In this document: piece by piece, positions 25,793 through 37,230 of the stretch
How the letters are laid out: every line of letters starts with the position of its first letter
Position numbering within the stretch: position 1 is the stretch's first letter
Assembly (NCBI RefSeq): GCF_026240945.1
Contig: NZ_JAPFPY010000001.1
Coordinates: 186,001-250,000 of the forward strand
Source of the DNA: Mycolicibacterium sp. J2
GTDB taxonomy: Bacteria > Actinomycetota > Actinomycetes > Mycobacteriales > Mycobacteriaceae
DNA length: 64,000 nucleotides
Reading direction: 5' to 3'
The notes under the pieces: model-generated
Databases searched by the model: none
Told to the model about the DNA's origin: nothing
Seen by the model: the letters and a program-made list of their open reading frames with translations, nothing else
Translations under genes and position numbers: made by a program

Positions 25793-26739
25793 CAGATCTC
25801 CTGCAGGTCGTCGGAAAACTGGCCGGTGATGAAGCTCGCCGCGCGGCGCAGCGCGGCTTTGGCCTCGGGCGCCACGTTCGGCAGGGCCTGGAAGACGTGC
25901 ACCATGCCGGGCCAGATCTCGAGCGTGCTGCGGCCGCCGGCCTTGCGCAGCTCGGTGTCCAGGTGGCGGGCGTCGGCTCGCAGCATCTCGAAGCCGCCGG
26001 CCTGGATCAGGATGGGCGGCAGCGCCCGCGCTTTGGTGAAGTCGAGGCGCAGTCGCGGATGCGCGGGGTCCTGGCCGTGTGTGTATAGGCCCACCATCTT
26101 GCGGGCCGCACCCGCCGACATCGCCGGATCCCGATGGGTGCGCTCCTGCTGTTCGGCCAGCCCGAGCGTGAGGTCGATCAGCGGGGAGAACAGCACCACG
26201 CCGGCCGGCTGGAACGCGGGATCGTCGGCGTGGGCCAGCAGCAGGTCGCAGGTCAGGTGCCCGCCGGCGGAGTCGGCCCCGATGACGATGTCGGACGCCT
26301 GGTAGCCCTGTGCGAGCAGCCAGCGGTAGCCGGCTTCGACGTCGCGCGCCGCGGTCGGGAACCGGTGTTCGGGCGCCAGCCGGTAGTCGACCACGAAGAA
26401 GGGCAGGCCGGTGGCTTCGGACAGCCGGGCGACCAGTTTGCGGTGGGTTTTCGCCGAGCAGATGACGTACGCGCTGCCGTGTACGTAATAGCCTGCACGC
26501 CTTCCGAATTCGACGCCGGGCCCGAGCACCCATTCGCCGCCGGATTCCGGGATGATCCTGGTACCCGCGGGCATCGAGCCCCCGAGGGCCATGATGGTGG
26601 CGATCAAGTGCCTGCCGAACCACACCCCCGGCGTCGTCATCGGGATCACGCTTGTCAGGCAGCCCAGCGTCCAGCGGGTCGCCGTGGCCGAGACCACCGC
26701 GCGCAACGTGGCGCGGGCCGGTACCTCAGTGTCCGTCAC
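25789..26739 (-). CDS. Alpha/beta-hydrolase (hormone-sensitive-lipase family)
   Basis: A 316-residue esterase of the HSL/Lip family. The nucleophile elbow is IGADSAGGHLTCDLLL, with catalytic Ser. The oxyanion region is YYVHGSAYVI, where the family usually has HGGG/HGGA. The distal His lies in WPGMVHVFQ, and DYRLAPEHRFP is the conserved family stretch. It is the first gene of the operon, similar to lipR next to mymA. The GTG start is 3 bases downstream of a predicted -10, suggesting a leaderless or nearly leaderless mRNA. Confidence 0.87.
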   Translation of the reverse strand: MTDTEVPARATLRAVVSATATRWTLGCLTSVIPMTTPGVWFGRHLIATIMALGGSMPAGTRIIPESGGEWVLGPGVEFGRRAGYYVHGSAYVICSAKTHRKLVARLSEATGLPFFVVDYRLAPEHRFPTAARDVEAGYRWLLAQGYQASDIVIGADSAGGHLTCDLLLAHADDPAFQPAGVVLFSPLIDLTLGLAEQQERTHRDPAMSAGAARKMVGLYTHGQDPAHPRLRLDFTKARALPPILIQAGGFEMLRADARHLDTELRKAGGRSTLEIWPGMVHVFQALPNVAPEAKAALRRAASFITGQFSDDLQEIC

Positions 26740-26742
26740 ACC

Positions 26743-26774
26743 ATTAGGTCATCACCAACTGTGTCATTTGTCAA
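26743..26774 (-). promoter_or_regulatory. Predicted promoter of the monooxygenase/SDR/esterase operon
   Basis: On the minus strand a perfect TTGACA (26774-26769) is separated by 20 bases from CCTAAT (26748-26743). The esterase GTG at 26739 follows immediately. Over-long spacers are typical of MerR-controlled promoters, and a MerR gene is part of the operon. Confidence 0.45.
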
Positions 26775-26785
26775 TGGCACAGTTG
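26756..26785. promoter_or_regulatory. Inverted repeat centred on the -35 box
   Basis: CAACTGTG and CACAGTTG are perfect 8-base inverted arms separated by 14 bases. The centre (26770.5) falls on the TTGACA -35 hexamer of the operon promoter. This position suits a repressor or a MerR-type activator. Confidence 0.55.
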
Positions 26786-26923
26786 GGAGTGGCCTAGCAG
26801 CTGGCGAATCGAAGTCGCTTGGGCGTGTCCGACGCGTTCAACCGAACGCCGAGATCGACGAAATGCCGAAATGTACTCGCACAAAGTGGCCGAAAGGTGA
26901 GTTTGGGCGAGCAGGTGGGCGAA

Positions 26924-28663
26924 TCAGGCCGCGTTGTCGGCACCCGGATCCGTGCCGTAGCGGCCCGGGTTGAACAGCGAGGCGATGGCCCCGATGACCA
27001 TCATGACCGCGGCGGCGCTGAACACCACGACCAGTCCGGAGTGGAACGGTTCGGTGATCAGCTGCGGGAAGAAGGTCTGCCCGGTCAGCACGTCGGCGTT
27101 GACGCCGGGCTGGTGCAGGGCGTCATAGGGCGCCAGCAATTCGGCCATCGGGTTGTAGCCGAGGAACGCGGCGAACAAGCTGCCGACCGGCGGCAGGTTC
27201 GCCACGTCGTGCGCCACCGATGGCGAAACCCCTTGATCCGTAAGGCCGGTGCTCAGTGCCGACGGCAGGGTGCCGGCCAGCCCGACGATCATCAGCGAGA
27301 AGAAGATGCCGATGGACAACGACGATCCCGCGTTGAAGAAGGTGGCCCGCACCCCGGAGGCGGCGCCACGCTGATCGGCGGGCACGCTGGACATGATGGC
27401 CGCGGTGTTCGGCGCGGTGAAGATGCCGCCGCCCAACCCGTTGAGGAACACCAGCACCGCGAACACCCAGTAGTCGAAGTTGACCGGGATGAGCAGCAGC
27501 GCCACGAAAGTGGCTGCCATCAACAGCATTCCGCCGACCGTCAGGGGACGCGCGCCGAAGCGGTCGGACAGCGAACCGGCAATGGGTGCGGCCACCAGGA
27601 ACCCGACGGTGACCGGCAGCAGGTAGATGCCGGCCCACAGCGGCGTCGACTCGAAGCTGTAACCGTGCAGCGGCAGCCAGATGCCCTGCAGCCAGATGAT
27701 GAGCATGAACTGCAGACCGCCGCGGCCCACCGAGGACATCAGCCCGGCCAGATTGCCCATGCCGAACGCCACGGACCGGAACAGCCGGATATCGACCATC
27801 GGGGACTCGACGTGTAACTCGACAAGGCAGAACGCCACCAGCAGCAGCAGGCCACCGACGATGGCGCCCAGCACCCACGGGCTGGTCCAGCCGGTGGTGG
27901 ACTCCCCGTACGGCTGGATGCCGTAGGTGATGCCGATCAGCAGCACCGTCAGCCCCAGCCCGAACGTCAGCGTGCCGGCCCAGTCCAGCCGGCCCGCGGT
28001 GCGCACCCCGAGCTCGCGCAGTGAGCGGTAGCTCCAGACGGTGCCCAGCACGCCGATCGGCACGCCGACCCAGAACACCGCCTTCCAGTGCCACTCGGAC
28101 AGGACTCCGCCGATGAGCAGGCCCAGGAAGGAGCCGGCCACCGCGGCCACCATGTTCACCCCGAGCGCCATCCCGCGCTGATTGGCCGGGAACGCGTCGG
28201 TGAGGATCGCCGACGAGGACGCCATCAGCATGGCCCCGCCGATGCCCTGGATCACCCGCCAGGCGATCAGCCATACCGCGCCGCCGCCGAGGTGGAACGG
28301 ATCGAAGGACAACGCAATGGCGGCCAGGGTGAAGACCACGAACCCGAGGTTGTAGATGCGGACCCGGCCGAACATGTCACCGAGCCGCCCGAACGGCACC
28401 ACCAGTACGGCCGTCACCACCAGGTAGCCCATCAGCATCCAGAGCAGGTAGCTGACATTGCCGGGGGCCAGCGGATTCAGCCCGATACCGCGGAAGATCG
28501 CGGGCAGCGAGATCAACACGATCGACGCGTTGATCGAGGCCAGCAGGATGCCCAGCGTCGTGTTGGACAGCACCACCCACTTGTAGAAGGGGTGGTCGTG
28601 GTCCATCCGCGTGCGGCGGCGGGCGGTTTCGGCCTCGGCAGTCAGCTCAGTCTCAGTCGTCAT
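26924..28663 (-). CDS. MFS transporter, DHA2 (14-TM) family
   Basis: A 579-residue drug:H+ antiporter-2-type exporter with about 14 hydrophobic helices. Signatures are SIVLISLPAIFRGIGLNPLA early, the loop 2-3 motif FGRLGDMFGRVRIY and motif C-like GVNMVAAVAGSFLGLLIGGV. A second-half copy of the loop motif reads GSLSDRFGARPL. It is transcribed divergently from thiC with about 100 bases between its start and the riboswitch. The substrate is unknown, and a link to thiamine is not supported by sequence. Confidence 0.87.
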   Translation of the reverse strand: MTTETELTAEAETARRRTRMDHDHPFYKWVVLSNTTLGILLASINASIVLISLPAIFRGIGLNPLAPGNVSYLLWMLMGYLVVTAVLVVPFGRLGDMFGRVRIYNLGFVVFTLAAIALSFDPFHLGGGAVWLIAWRVIQGIGGAMLMASSSAILTDAFPANQRGMALGVNMVAAVAGSFLGLLIGGVLSEWHWKAVFWVGVPIGVLGTVWSYRSLRELGVRTAGRLDWAGTLTFGLGLTVLLIGITYGIQPYGESTTGWTSPWVLGAIVGGLLLLVAFCLVELHVESPMVDIRLFRSVAFGMGNLAGLMSSVGRGGLQFMLIIWLQGIWLPLHGYSFESTPLWAGIYLLPVTVGFLVAAPIAGSLSDRFGARPLTVGGMLLMAATFVALLLIPVNFDYWVFAVLVFLNGLGGGIFTAPNTAAIMSSVPADQRGAASGVRATFFNAGSSLSIGIFFSLMIVGLAGTLPSALSTGLTDQGVSPSVAHDVANLPPVGSLFAAFLGYNPMAELLAPYDALHQPGVNADVLTGQTFFPQLITEPFHSGLVVVFSAAAVMMVIGAIASLFNPGRYGTDPGADNAA

Positions 28664-28767
28664 CCGTCTTCAGCTCTACAGATCGGGGAAAAACATACAT
28701 TAGCTATCCAAACGATCTCCCTGCAATTCACATTCTCGGTGAGGTCGGCTAACTTGGAACCCGTCCA

Positions 28768-31325
<2,558 letters not shown>

Positions 31326-31336
<11 letters not shown>

Positions 31337-31940
31337 GGACCTGGCCGGGGTGGCGCACGAGCCCGACGGCACCCCGAAAGGTGTCGTGGTGCTCACCCAC
31401 GGCGCCGGCGGCAACCGGGACTCCGCGCTGCTGATCCGCATCTGCGACGAGTGGGCCCGCACCGGGTTCCTGGCCGTGCGCTACAACCTGCCCTACCGGC
31501 GCCGCCGCCCCAAGGGGCCACCGTCGGGCTCGGCCACCGCCGATCAGGACGGTATCGCCGAGGCGATCGGGTGGGCCCGAAGCCTGGGCCACGGGCCGGT
31601 GCTCGCCGGCGGGCATTCCTACGGCGGGCGGATGACGTCCATGGTCGCCGCCGGGCCGGACGGCCCGGATGTGCTCACCCTGTTCTCCTATCCCCTGCAC
31701 CCGCCGGGCAAGCCGGAGCGGGCCCGCACCGAGCATCTGCCCCGGATCACCGTGCCCACGGTGTTCACCCACGGCACCGCGGACCCGTTCGGCGGCATCG
31801 ACGAGATCAGGGCCGCCGCGGCGCTGGTCGCCGGGCCCAGCACCGTCGTCGAGATCACCGGCGCCCGGCATGATCTGGCCTCCAAGACCTTGGACGTTCC
31901 TGTGCTCGCGGTCGCCGCCGCGGTTATCGTCATTCCATGA
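31326..31940 (+). CDS. Alpha/beta-hydrolase (Rv0421c-like)
   Basis: A 204-residue small hydrolase of the dienelactone-hydrolase/KANL3-TEX30 type. It shows VVVLTHGAGGNRDSALL (oxyanion region), the nucleophile elbow GGHSYGGRMTSMVAA, a distal Asp in FTHGTADPFGG and His in GARHDLASKT. The GTG at 31326 lies inside the end of thiD, so it is probably translated with the thiamine genes. The substrate is unknown. Confidence 0.8.
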
Positions 31941-32482
31941 CGCAGCCGCCCTACGGGGCACCGCCACCGCCGCCGCAGCCGTATTCGTACGGGTACGGCT
32001 ACCCGTACCAGGCGCCGCCCCCACCGCCACGCAAGACCCGGTGGGGTCTGATCATCGGGCTGATCGCCGGTGGGTTCGTGCTGCTGGCCGCCCTCGGCGT
32101 GGTGGCAATCGTGTTGCTGGTCAAGAACTCCGATGTGGTGGACGCCGCCGAGATCGGCATGGGCGACTGCCTCGGCGAGATCCCGTCGGACTCCAGCCTG
32201 GTGTCGTCGGTGAAGACCGTCGCCTGCACCGAACCGCACAAGGGCGAGGTGTTCGCCGTCATCACCGTGCCGGGCGACGACTTCCCGGGCCAGGACAAGA
32301 TCATCGGCTACCAGGACAAATGCCAGCCCGCGCTGGAGGCCTATTCGTCCGCGGCCATGGAGGATCCCGAGGTCGGCATGTTCGTGCTGTATCCGACCGA
32401 GGCGTCCTGGAAGCGCGGCGATCGCGCCGTCACCTGCATCGCGACGACCGACACCCCGAGGACCGGATCACTCAAGAATTGA
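31937..32482 (+). CDS. Membrane protein with Pro/Tyr-rich N-terminus and septum-formation-type domain
   Basis: A 181-residue protein. The first 32 residues are rich in Pro, Tyr and Gly (PPYGAPPPPPQPYSYGYGYP). One transmembrane helix follows (about 36-62, WGLIIGLIAGGFVLLAALGV). The extracytoplasmic domain begins with GMGDCLGEIP and has further cysteines in TVACTEPHKGEVFAV, KCQPALEAYSS and VTCIA, a pattern of septum-formation/DUF4190-linked domains in actinobacteria. The ATG overlaps the hydrolase stop. It corresponds by position to Rv0420c. Confidence 0.75.
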   Translation: MTQPPYGAPPPPPQPYSYGYGYPYQAPPPPPRKTRWGLIIGLIAGGFVLLAALGVVAIVLLVKNSDVVDAAEIGMGDCLGEIPSDSSLVSSVKTVACTEPHKGEVFAVITVPGDDFPGQDKIIGYQDKCQPALEAYSSAAMEDPEVGMFVLYPTEASWKRGDRAVTCIATTDTPRTGSLKN

Positions 32483-32502
32483 CGTGCGGTACCGTCGGTA
32501 CC

Positions 32503-32772
32503 GTGTCCGAGAAGAAGAAGTCCCCGGCCGTCGTCCTCACCGGACTGGCCTTCGCGGGAACCGGTGTCGCACATTTCGTCGCCCCGCAGTTGTTCGAGTC
32601 GATCACCCGGCCCGCGTTCCCGCGCGATACCGATCGCCACATCAAGACCAACGGCGGCATCGAGACCGCCATCGGCGTCGGCCTGCTGATCCCGAAGACC
32701 CGCAAACTGGCCAAGATCGGCTCGCTGGGCTACGTCGGCTACCTGGCCGCCAACGCGATTCGCAACCGCTGA
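32503..32772 (+). CDS. Small membrane-associated protein
   Basis: An 89-residue protein from GTG 32503. It has two moderately hydrophobic helices (VVLTGLAFAGTGVAHFVAPQ, then IETAIGVGLLIPK) and a third C-terminal one (GSLGYVGYLAANAI). Such proteins resemble DoxX-like small membrane proteins, but no family residue proves it. It lies 20 bases after the septum-type gene and ends 25 bases before the convergent sulP gene. Confidence 0.65.
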   Translation: MSEKKKSPAVVLTGLAFAGTGVAHFVAPQLFESITRPAFPRDTDRHIKTNGGIETAIGVGLLIPKTRKLAKIGSLGYVGYLAANAIRNR

Positions 32773-32797
32773 GGGCTTCGGCCCACCAGCGGGGTGC

Positions 32798-34429
32798 CTA
32801 CCGGTTGCGGAACGCCTCCACCGCGGTGGGCAGCGTCGGGTACATCGGGGCCCGGAAACCCGCGGCCCGTAGATCGTCGAGCAGGTCCTGTTTGACCCGC
32901 GCCATGGCGAACACGATGCCGCGCGCGGTCAGGTCGGCCCGCAACTGTTCCAACGCGTCGACCGCGGTGAGGTCGGGATCCACGTTGGCTTCGGCGTTGT
33001 AGACGAACCACTCGACGGGAGCGCCGGCCTGGTCCACCGCGGCCATCGCCCGGGACCGGAAATCCTCGGCGTTGGCGAAGAACAGCGGTGCGTCGTAGCG
33101 GTACACCACCAGCCCGGGCACCGGTTCGGCGTCGGGATAGTCGTCCACATCGTGCATGCCGGGCAAGCCGGGCACGTACCCGAGCACGCTGTCATGCGGA
33201 CGGGCGATCCGGCGCAGCATGTCCAGCAGCGACAGCGCGATCGCCACCAGCACCCCGTAGAGCACCCCCAGACCGAGCACCGCCACGGTGGTCGCCACCG
33301 CGAGAATCAGCTCACTGCGCCGGAACCGGGCCAGCCGGCGGAACTCCCCGGTATCGACCAGCCGGACCGCGGCGTAGACCACCAGGGCGCCCAGGGCGGC
33401 GATGGGAAAGTGCTCCAGCACGCCACGCCCGGCGATCATCACCACGATCACGGTGGCCAGCATCACCAGGGAGTACAGCTGGGTGCGGCTGCCGACGGTA
33501 TCCCCCAGCGCGGTGCGGCTGCCGCTGGAACTCACCGGAAAGCCTTGGCTCAGACCGGCACTCAGGTTACAGACGCCCAGCGCCCGCAGCTCGGCGTTGG
33601 CATCGATGGACTCACCCTTGCGGGCGGCGAAAACCCGTGCGGTCAGGGCGTTGTCGGAAAACGCCACCACCGCGATACCGCAGGCCGGCACCAGCAGCGT
33701 CGCGAGGTCGGACACCGAGACATCCGGCAGACCGGGCACCGCGAAACCCGCCGGGATGGCGCCGACCACGCGGATCCCGTACTCGGGCAAGCCCAGCGCC
33801 CACGCCACCGCGGTGGCCAGCAACACCGCCACCAGGGGGCCGGGGAACCGCGGGGACAGCCGGTACATGACCACCAGCAGGGCCAGCACGGCGGTCGCGA
33901 GGGCCAGCGTGGGCCAATGCACGCCGCCCAGTCCGACCGCGAAAGACCGTATCTGGTCCACGAATTCGTCGCCGTGCACCTGCACCCCGGTGACCTTGCC
34001 CAGCTGGCCGCCGATCATGATGACGGCGACACCGGTCATGTATCCGACCAGGACGGGCCGCGACAGCAGGTCGGCCAGGAAGCCCAGCCGGCACCATCCC
34101 GCGATCAGGCAGAGCGCGCCCACCAGCAGCGCCAAGCCGGCCGCCAGGGCGGCGTAGCGGGAGGCGTCGGTGATCGCCAGCGGGGCCAGCGCGGTGGCGG
34201 TCATCAGCGCCGTGGTGGATTCCGGCCCCACCGACAATTGGCGCGATGATCCCAGGATCGCGTACACCGCCAGCGGCAGCAGCGAGGCCCACAGCCCGGC
34301 AACGGGTGGCAGCCCGGCCACCGTGGCATAGGCCATCACCTGGGGCACCAGATACGCGGCGACGGTGACACCGGCGAGCGCGTCACCGCGCAGCCACTCC
34401 CCCTGATACTGTGCGCGGCGCCCGCTCAT
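32798..34429 (-). CDS. SulP-family anion transporter with STAS domain
   Basis: A 543-residue SLC26/SulP transporter. The N-terminal sulfate-transporter signature is seen as DALAGVTVAAYLVPQVMAYA, with VAGLPPVAGLWASLLPLAVY and SVGPESTTALM. About 14 helices follow. The cytoplasmic STAS domain occupies about residues 420-543, with VVYRYDAPLFFANAEDFRSR and LEQLRADLTARGIVFAMARV. The transported anion (sulfate, bicarbonate or other) cannot be told from sequence. Its start is only 17 bases from the divergent permease start. Confidence 0.9.
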   Translation of the reverse strand: MSGRRAQYQGEWLRGDALAGVTVAAYLVPQVMAYATVAGLPPVAGLWASLLPLAVYAILGSSRQLSVGPESTTALMTATALAPLAITDASRYAALAAGLALLVGALCLIAGWCRLGFLADLLSRPVLVGYMTGVAVIMIGGQLGKVTGVQVHGDEFVDQIRSFAVGLGGVHWPTLALATAVLALLVVMYRLSPRFPGPLVAVLLATAVAWALGLPEYGIRVVGAIPAGFAVPGLPDVSVSDLATLLVPACGIAVVAFSDNALTARVFAARKGESIDANAELRALGVCNLSAGLSQGFPVSSSGSRTALGDTVGSRTQLYSLVMLATVIVVMIAGRGVLEHFPIAALGALVVYAAVRLVDTGEFRRLARFRRSELILAVATTVAVLGLGVLYGVLVAIALSLLDMLRRIARPHDSVLGYVPGLPGMHDVDDYPDAEPVPGLVVYRYDAPLFFANAEDFRSRAMAAVDQAGAPVEWFVYNAEANVDPDLTAVDALEQLRADLTARGIVFAMARVKQDLLDDLRAAGFRAPMYPTLPTAVEAFRNR

Positions 34430-34434
34430 GGTGT

Positions 34435-34446
34435 GTAGTCAACTAC
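34435..34446. promoter_or_regulatory. Short inverted repeat in the 17-base divergent gap
   Basis: GTAGT-CA-ACTAC lies between the sulP ATG (34429) and the permease GTG (34447). The gap is too short for two ordinary promoters, so promoter elements must lie inside the opposing coding sequences. The repeat could be an operator, or chance. Confidence 0.3.
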
Positions 34447-35718
34447 GTGAGCACACTCCGTTGGAAGTACGTCGAGTCCCGCAACGACGGTCAGTTCGTC
34501 GTCGCCCCCGATGAGAGGCTGAGCTGGCCGCGGACCATCGGCATCGGCGCCCAGCATGTGGTGGCGATGTTCGGCGCCACCTTCCTGGTGCCGGTGCTGA
34601 CCGGCTTCCCGCCCGCCACCACCCTGCTGTTCTCCGGGGTGGGCACCATCGCCTTCCTGCTCATCACCGGCAACCGGCTGCCCAGCTATCTGGGTTCCAG
34701 CTTCTCGGTGATCGCGCCCGTCACCGCGGCCGTCGCCGCCCACGGAACCGGCAGCGCGCTGGGCGGTTTGGTGGCGGTGGGTCTGCTGCTCATCGTGATC
34801 GGCGTGGTCGTGCACGTGGTCGGCACGCACTGGATCGACGTGTCCCTGCCGCCGGTGGTGACCGGTGCCATCGTCGCGCTGATCGGTTTCAACCTGGCGC
34901 CGGCGGCCAAGAACAACTTCGAAAAGGGCCCGCTGGTCGGCATCGTCACGCTGGTGCTGCTGGTCGGCACGCTGGCGTTCTTCAAGGGACTGGTCGGGCG
35001 GCTGGCGATCTTCCTGGCGGTGGTGATCGGCTATCTGCTGGCGCTGGCGCTCGGCGAGGTGGACACCGCGGCGATCGCGGCAGCGCCCTGGATCGGGCTA
35101 CCGCAGTTCCAGACGCCCTCGTTCGACGTGTCGGTGCTGCCGCTGTTCCTGCCCGCGGTGATCGCGCTGGTCGCCGAGAACATCGGGCACGTCAAGTCGG
35201 TCGGCCAGATGACCGGTACGGACCTGGATCCGGTGCTGGGCCGCGCGCTGGCCGCCGACGGGGTGGCCACCGTGCTGGCCGGTGCCGGCGGCGGATCGGC
35301 CACCACCACCTACGCCGAGAACATCGGCGTGATGGCGGCGACGCGGATCTATTCGACCGCCGCGTACTGGGTGGCCGCCGCGGTGGCGATCATATTGTCG
35401 TTGTGCCCCAAGGTCGGTGCCACCATCTCGGCCATTCCGCCCGGTGTGCTGGGCGGCGCGACGATCGTGCTCTACGGCCTGGTCGGGGTGCTGGGTATCC
35501 GGATCTGGCTGACCAACCACGTGGACTTCTCGCTGCCGGTGAACCAGATGACCGCGGCCATCCCGTTGATCATCGGGATCGCCGACTTCACCTGGCAGAT
35601 CGGCTCATTGACGTTCACCGGCATCGCGCTGGGCGCCATCGCGGCGCTGGTGGTGTACCACGGGATGCGACTGCTGGGCGCGCCCAGCCGCCGCGAATCT
35701 AGTGCGCCAGTGCATTGA
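34447..35718 (+). CDS. Uracil/xanthine permease family transporter
   Basis: A 423-residue NCS2 (UraA-type) nucleobase transporter with about 14 helices in two inverted halves. Typical segments are GAQHVVAMFGATFLVPVLTG (with the family Gln-His), YLGSSFSVIAPVTA, LPLFLPAVIALVAENIGHVK (transport-site Glu) and AGAGGGSATTTYAENIGVMA. It imports uracil or a related base with protons. GTG 34447 is preferred over an upstream start at 34411 that would lie inside sulP. Its end overlaps the convergent FAD-oxidoreductase gene by 20 bases. Confidence 0.9.
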   Translation: MSTLRWKYVESRNDGQFVVAPDERLSWPRTIGIGAQHVVAMFGATFLVPVLTGFPPATTLLFSGVGTIAFLLITGNRLPSYLGSSFSVIAPVTAAVAAHGTGSALGGLVAVGLLLIVIGVVVHVVGTHWIDVSLPPVVTGAIVALIGFNLAPAAKNNFEKGPLVGIVTLVLLVGTLAFFKGLVGRLAIFLAVVIGYLLALALGEVDTAAIAAAPWIGLPQFQTPSFDVSVLPLFLPAVIALVAENIGHVKSVGQMTGTDLDPVLGRALAADGVATVLAGAGGGSATTTYAENIGVMAATRIYSTAAYWVAAAVAIILSLCPKVGATISAIPPGVLGGATIVLYGLVGVLGIRIWLTNHVDFSLPVNQMTAAIPLIIGIADFTWQIGSLTFTGIALGAIAALVVYHGMRLLGAPSRRESSAPVH

Positions 35719-36724
35719 CGATCCGGGAGAACACCGCCGGCAGCGCCGCCGAGGCCGGGGTGACGCCGGTGCGGATCGGCCCGATGGCGGTGGCCTGCAA
35801 CAGGGCCGCCGTCAGGAACCGGTAGCGCCGGGTCAGCGCCCGCCATCGACGGTCGTAGTCGGCGGTGCTGCCGGTCACCAGGCAGTCGACCAGGAGTTCG
35901 GCCGCGCCGAACGCCAACCCCATCCCCTCACCGGTCAGCGCGTCGACGTACCCCGCGGCGTCACCGACCAGCAGCACCCGCCCGGCGGTGCGGTGCCGGA
36001 CCCGTTGGCGCAGCGGCCCGGCCGCCCGGTCCTGGCCGTGCGGCAGCCCGGCGATCCGGTCCGCCAGGGCGGGGAACTGGCGCAGGTGTTCGTCGAATCC
36101 GCCACGGGTCGACTTCAGGATGGCGACTCCGACGCAGACCGGGCTCACCGGGGTGACATAGGCTTCCGCTGCCTGGGGCCCCCGTCCCCAGTACACCTCG
36201 ACGCAATCCGACCACGGCGCGATCTGCACGTGCCGCCGGATTCCCCACCTGCGTGTGGATGCCTCGCCCGCCGACAATCCCATCGCCCGCCGGATCGGTG
36301 AATGCAGGCCGTCCGCGGCGGCCAGGTAGCGGGCGCGGAAGCCGGCCGCCGAGACCGATTCGCCGTCCTGGGTGACGGTCCCGACGTCACCGTGCACCAC
36401 CCGCACCCCGGCCGCGGCCGCCGCGTCGGCCAACCCGGCATGCAGCACCGTCCGGCGCACGCCGCGGCCGGGGCCGTGCCGGAACCGTGCCTCGGCGGTG
36501 CGCTTGCCGTCCAGATAGCGGATGCCGTAGAACGGTTCGCCCTGCGGCTCGACCCCGATGCGCCGCAGGTGTGCCAGCGAATGCGGCATCAGGCCTTCCC
36601 CGCACGCCTTGTCGATCGGGCCGCGGCGGTGTTCGACCACCACCACCTCCAGACCCGCCCGGGCGGCGTGCACCGCCGTGGCCAGCCCGGCCGGCCCGCC
36701 GCCCGCAACGAGCAGATCGATCAC
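35699..36724 (-). CDS. FAD-dependent oxidoreductase (geranylgeranyl-reductase-like)
   Basis: A 341-residue flavoprotein with the FAD Rossmann motif LLVAGGGPAGLATAVHAA, DKACGEGLMP (family motif of aromatic-ring hydroxylases and geranylgeranyl reductases), AADGLHSPIRRAMGL and RVLLVGDAAGYVDALTGEGM. The GTG start overlaps the stop of the ICMT-like gene (GTGA). With the type III PKS and the methyltransferase it forms a three-gene pathway, where it would hydroxylate or oxidise the polyketide ring. Resemblance to the M. smegmatis polyketide-quinone locus is from memory. Confidence 0.85.
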   Translation of the reverse strand: MIDLLVAGGGPAGLATAVHAARAGLEVVVVEHRRGPIDKACGEGLMPHSLAHLRRIGVEPQGEPFYGIRYLDGKRTAEARFRHGPGRGVRRTVLHAGLADAAAAAGVRVVHGDVGTVTQDGESVSAAGFRARYLAAADGLHSPIRRAMGLSAGEASTRRWGIRRHVQIAPWSDCVEVYWGRGPQAAEAYVTPVSPVCVGVAILKSTRGGFDEHLRQFPALADRIAGLPHGQDRAAGPLRQRVRHRTAGRVLLVGDAAGYVDALTGEGMGLAFGAAELLVDCLVTGSTADYDRRWRALTRRYRFLTAALLQATAIGPIRTGVTPASAALPAVFSRIVNALAH

Positions 36725-37230
36725 GACAAGCTCTGCAACGCCGCGTTCTCGACGCGGATCCTGGTGCGCAGCAACGCCGCATTGGCGGCCGAGAAGATCA
36801 GCGCGGTGACCCAGGCGCCGCCGACCAACGGCAGCGCCGCCCCTTCGAGCACCACCGCCACATAGTTCGGGTGCGGGATGACGCGATACGGGCCGCCGGT
36901 CACCCGCGCGGCACCCGGCACCACCACCACCCTGGTGTTCCACTGTTTGCCCAGCGTGGTGATGCACCACCAGCGCAACGCCTGGGCGGCCACCACCACC
37001 CAGAACGCCGGCCACACCCAGCGTCTGCGTGCCCGTGCCTCGGCGACCGCACCGACCAGCAGCCCGGTGTGCAGTGCCACCATCACGGGGTAGTGCCCGG
37101 CACCGAACTCCTTGCCGCCGTGGGCTTTGCTCCACTCCAGGTTGCGGTTGGACACCACCAGCTCGGCCACCCGCTCGACGGCCACCAGCAGGATCAGCGT
37201 GAGAAAGCCTCGCATGGCGATCAGCGCCAC
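36721..37230 (-). CDS. ICMT-like membrane methyltransferase
   Basis: A 169-residue isoprenylcysteine-carboxyl-methyltransferase-family protein with four to five hydrophobic helices. The family core is present as [20 protein letters not shown] (cofactor-contacting RxxxHPNY) and [20 protein letters not shown] near the N-terminus. Next to a type III PKS such enzymes methylate a phenolic or pyrone hydroxyl. ATGs at 37230 and 37215 are both possible starts, and the first lies within the PKS gene's end. Confidence 0.85.
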   Translation of the reverse strand: MALIAMRGFLTLILLVAVERVAELVVSNRNLEWSKAHGGKEFGAGHYPVMVALHTGLLVGAVAEARARRRWVWPAFWVVVAAQALRWWCITTLGKQWNTRVVVVPGAARVTGGPYRVIPHPNYVAVVLEGAALPLVGGAWVTALIFSAANAALLRTRIRVENAALQSLS

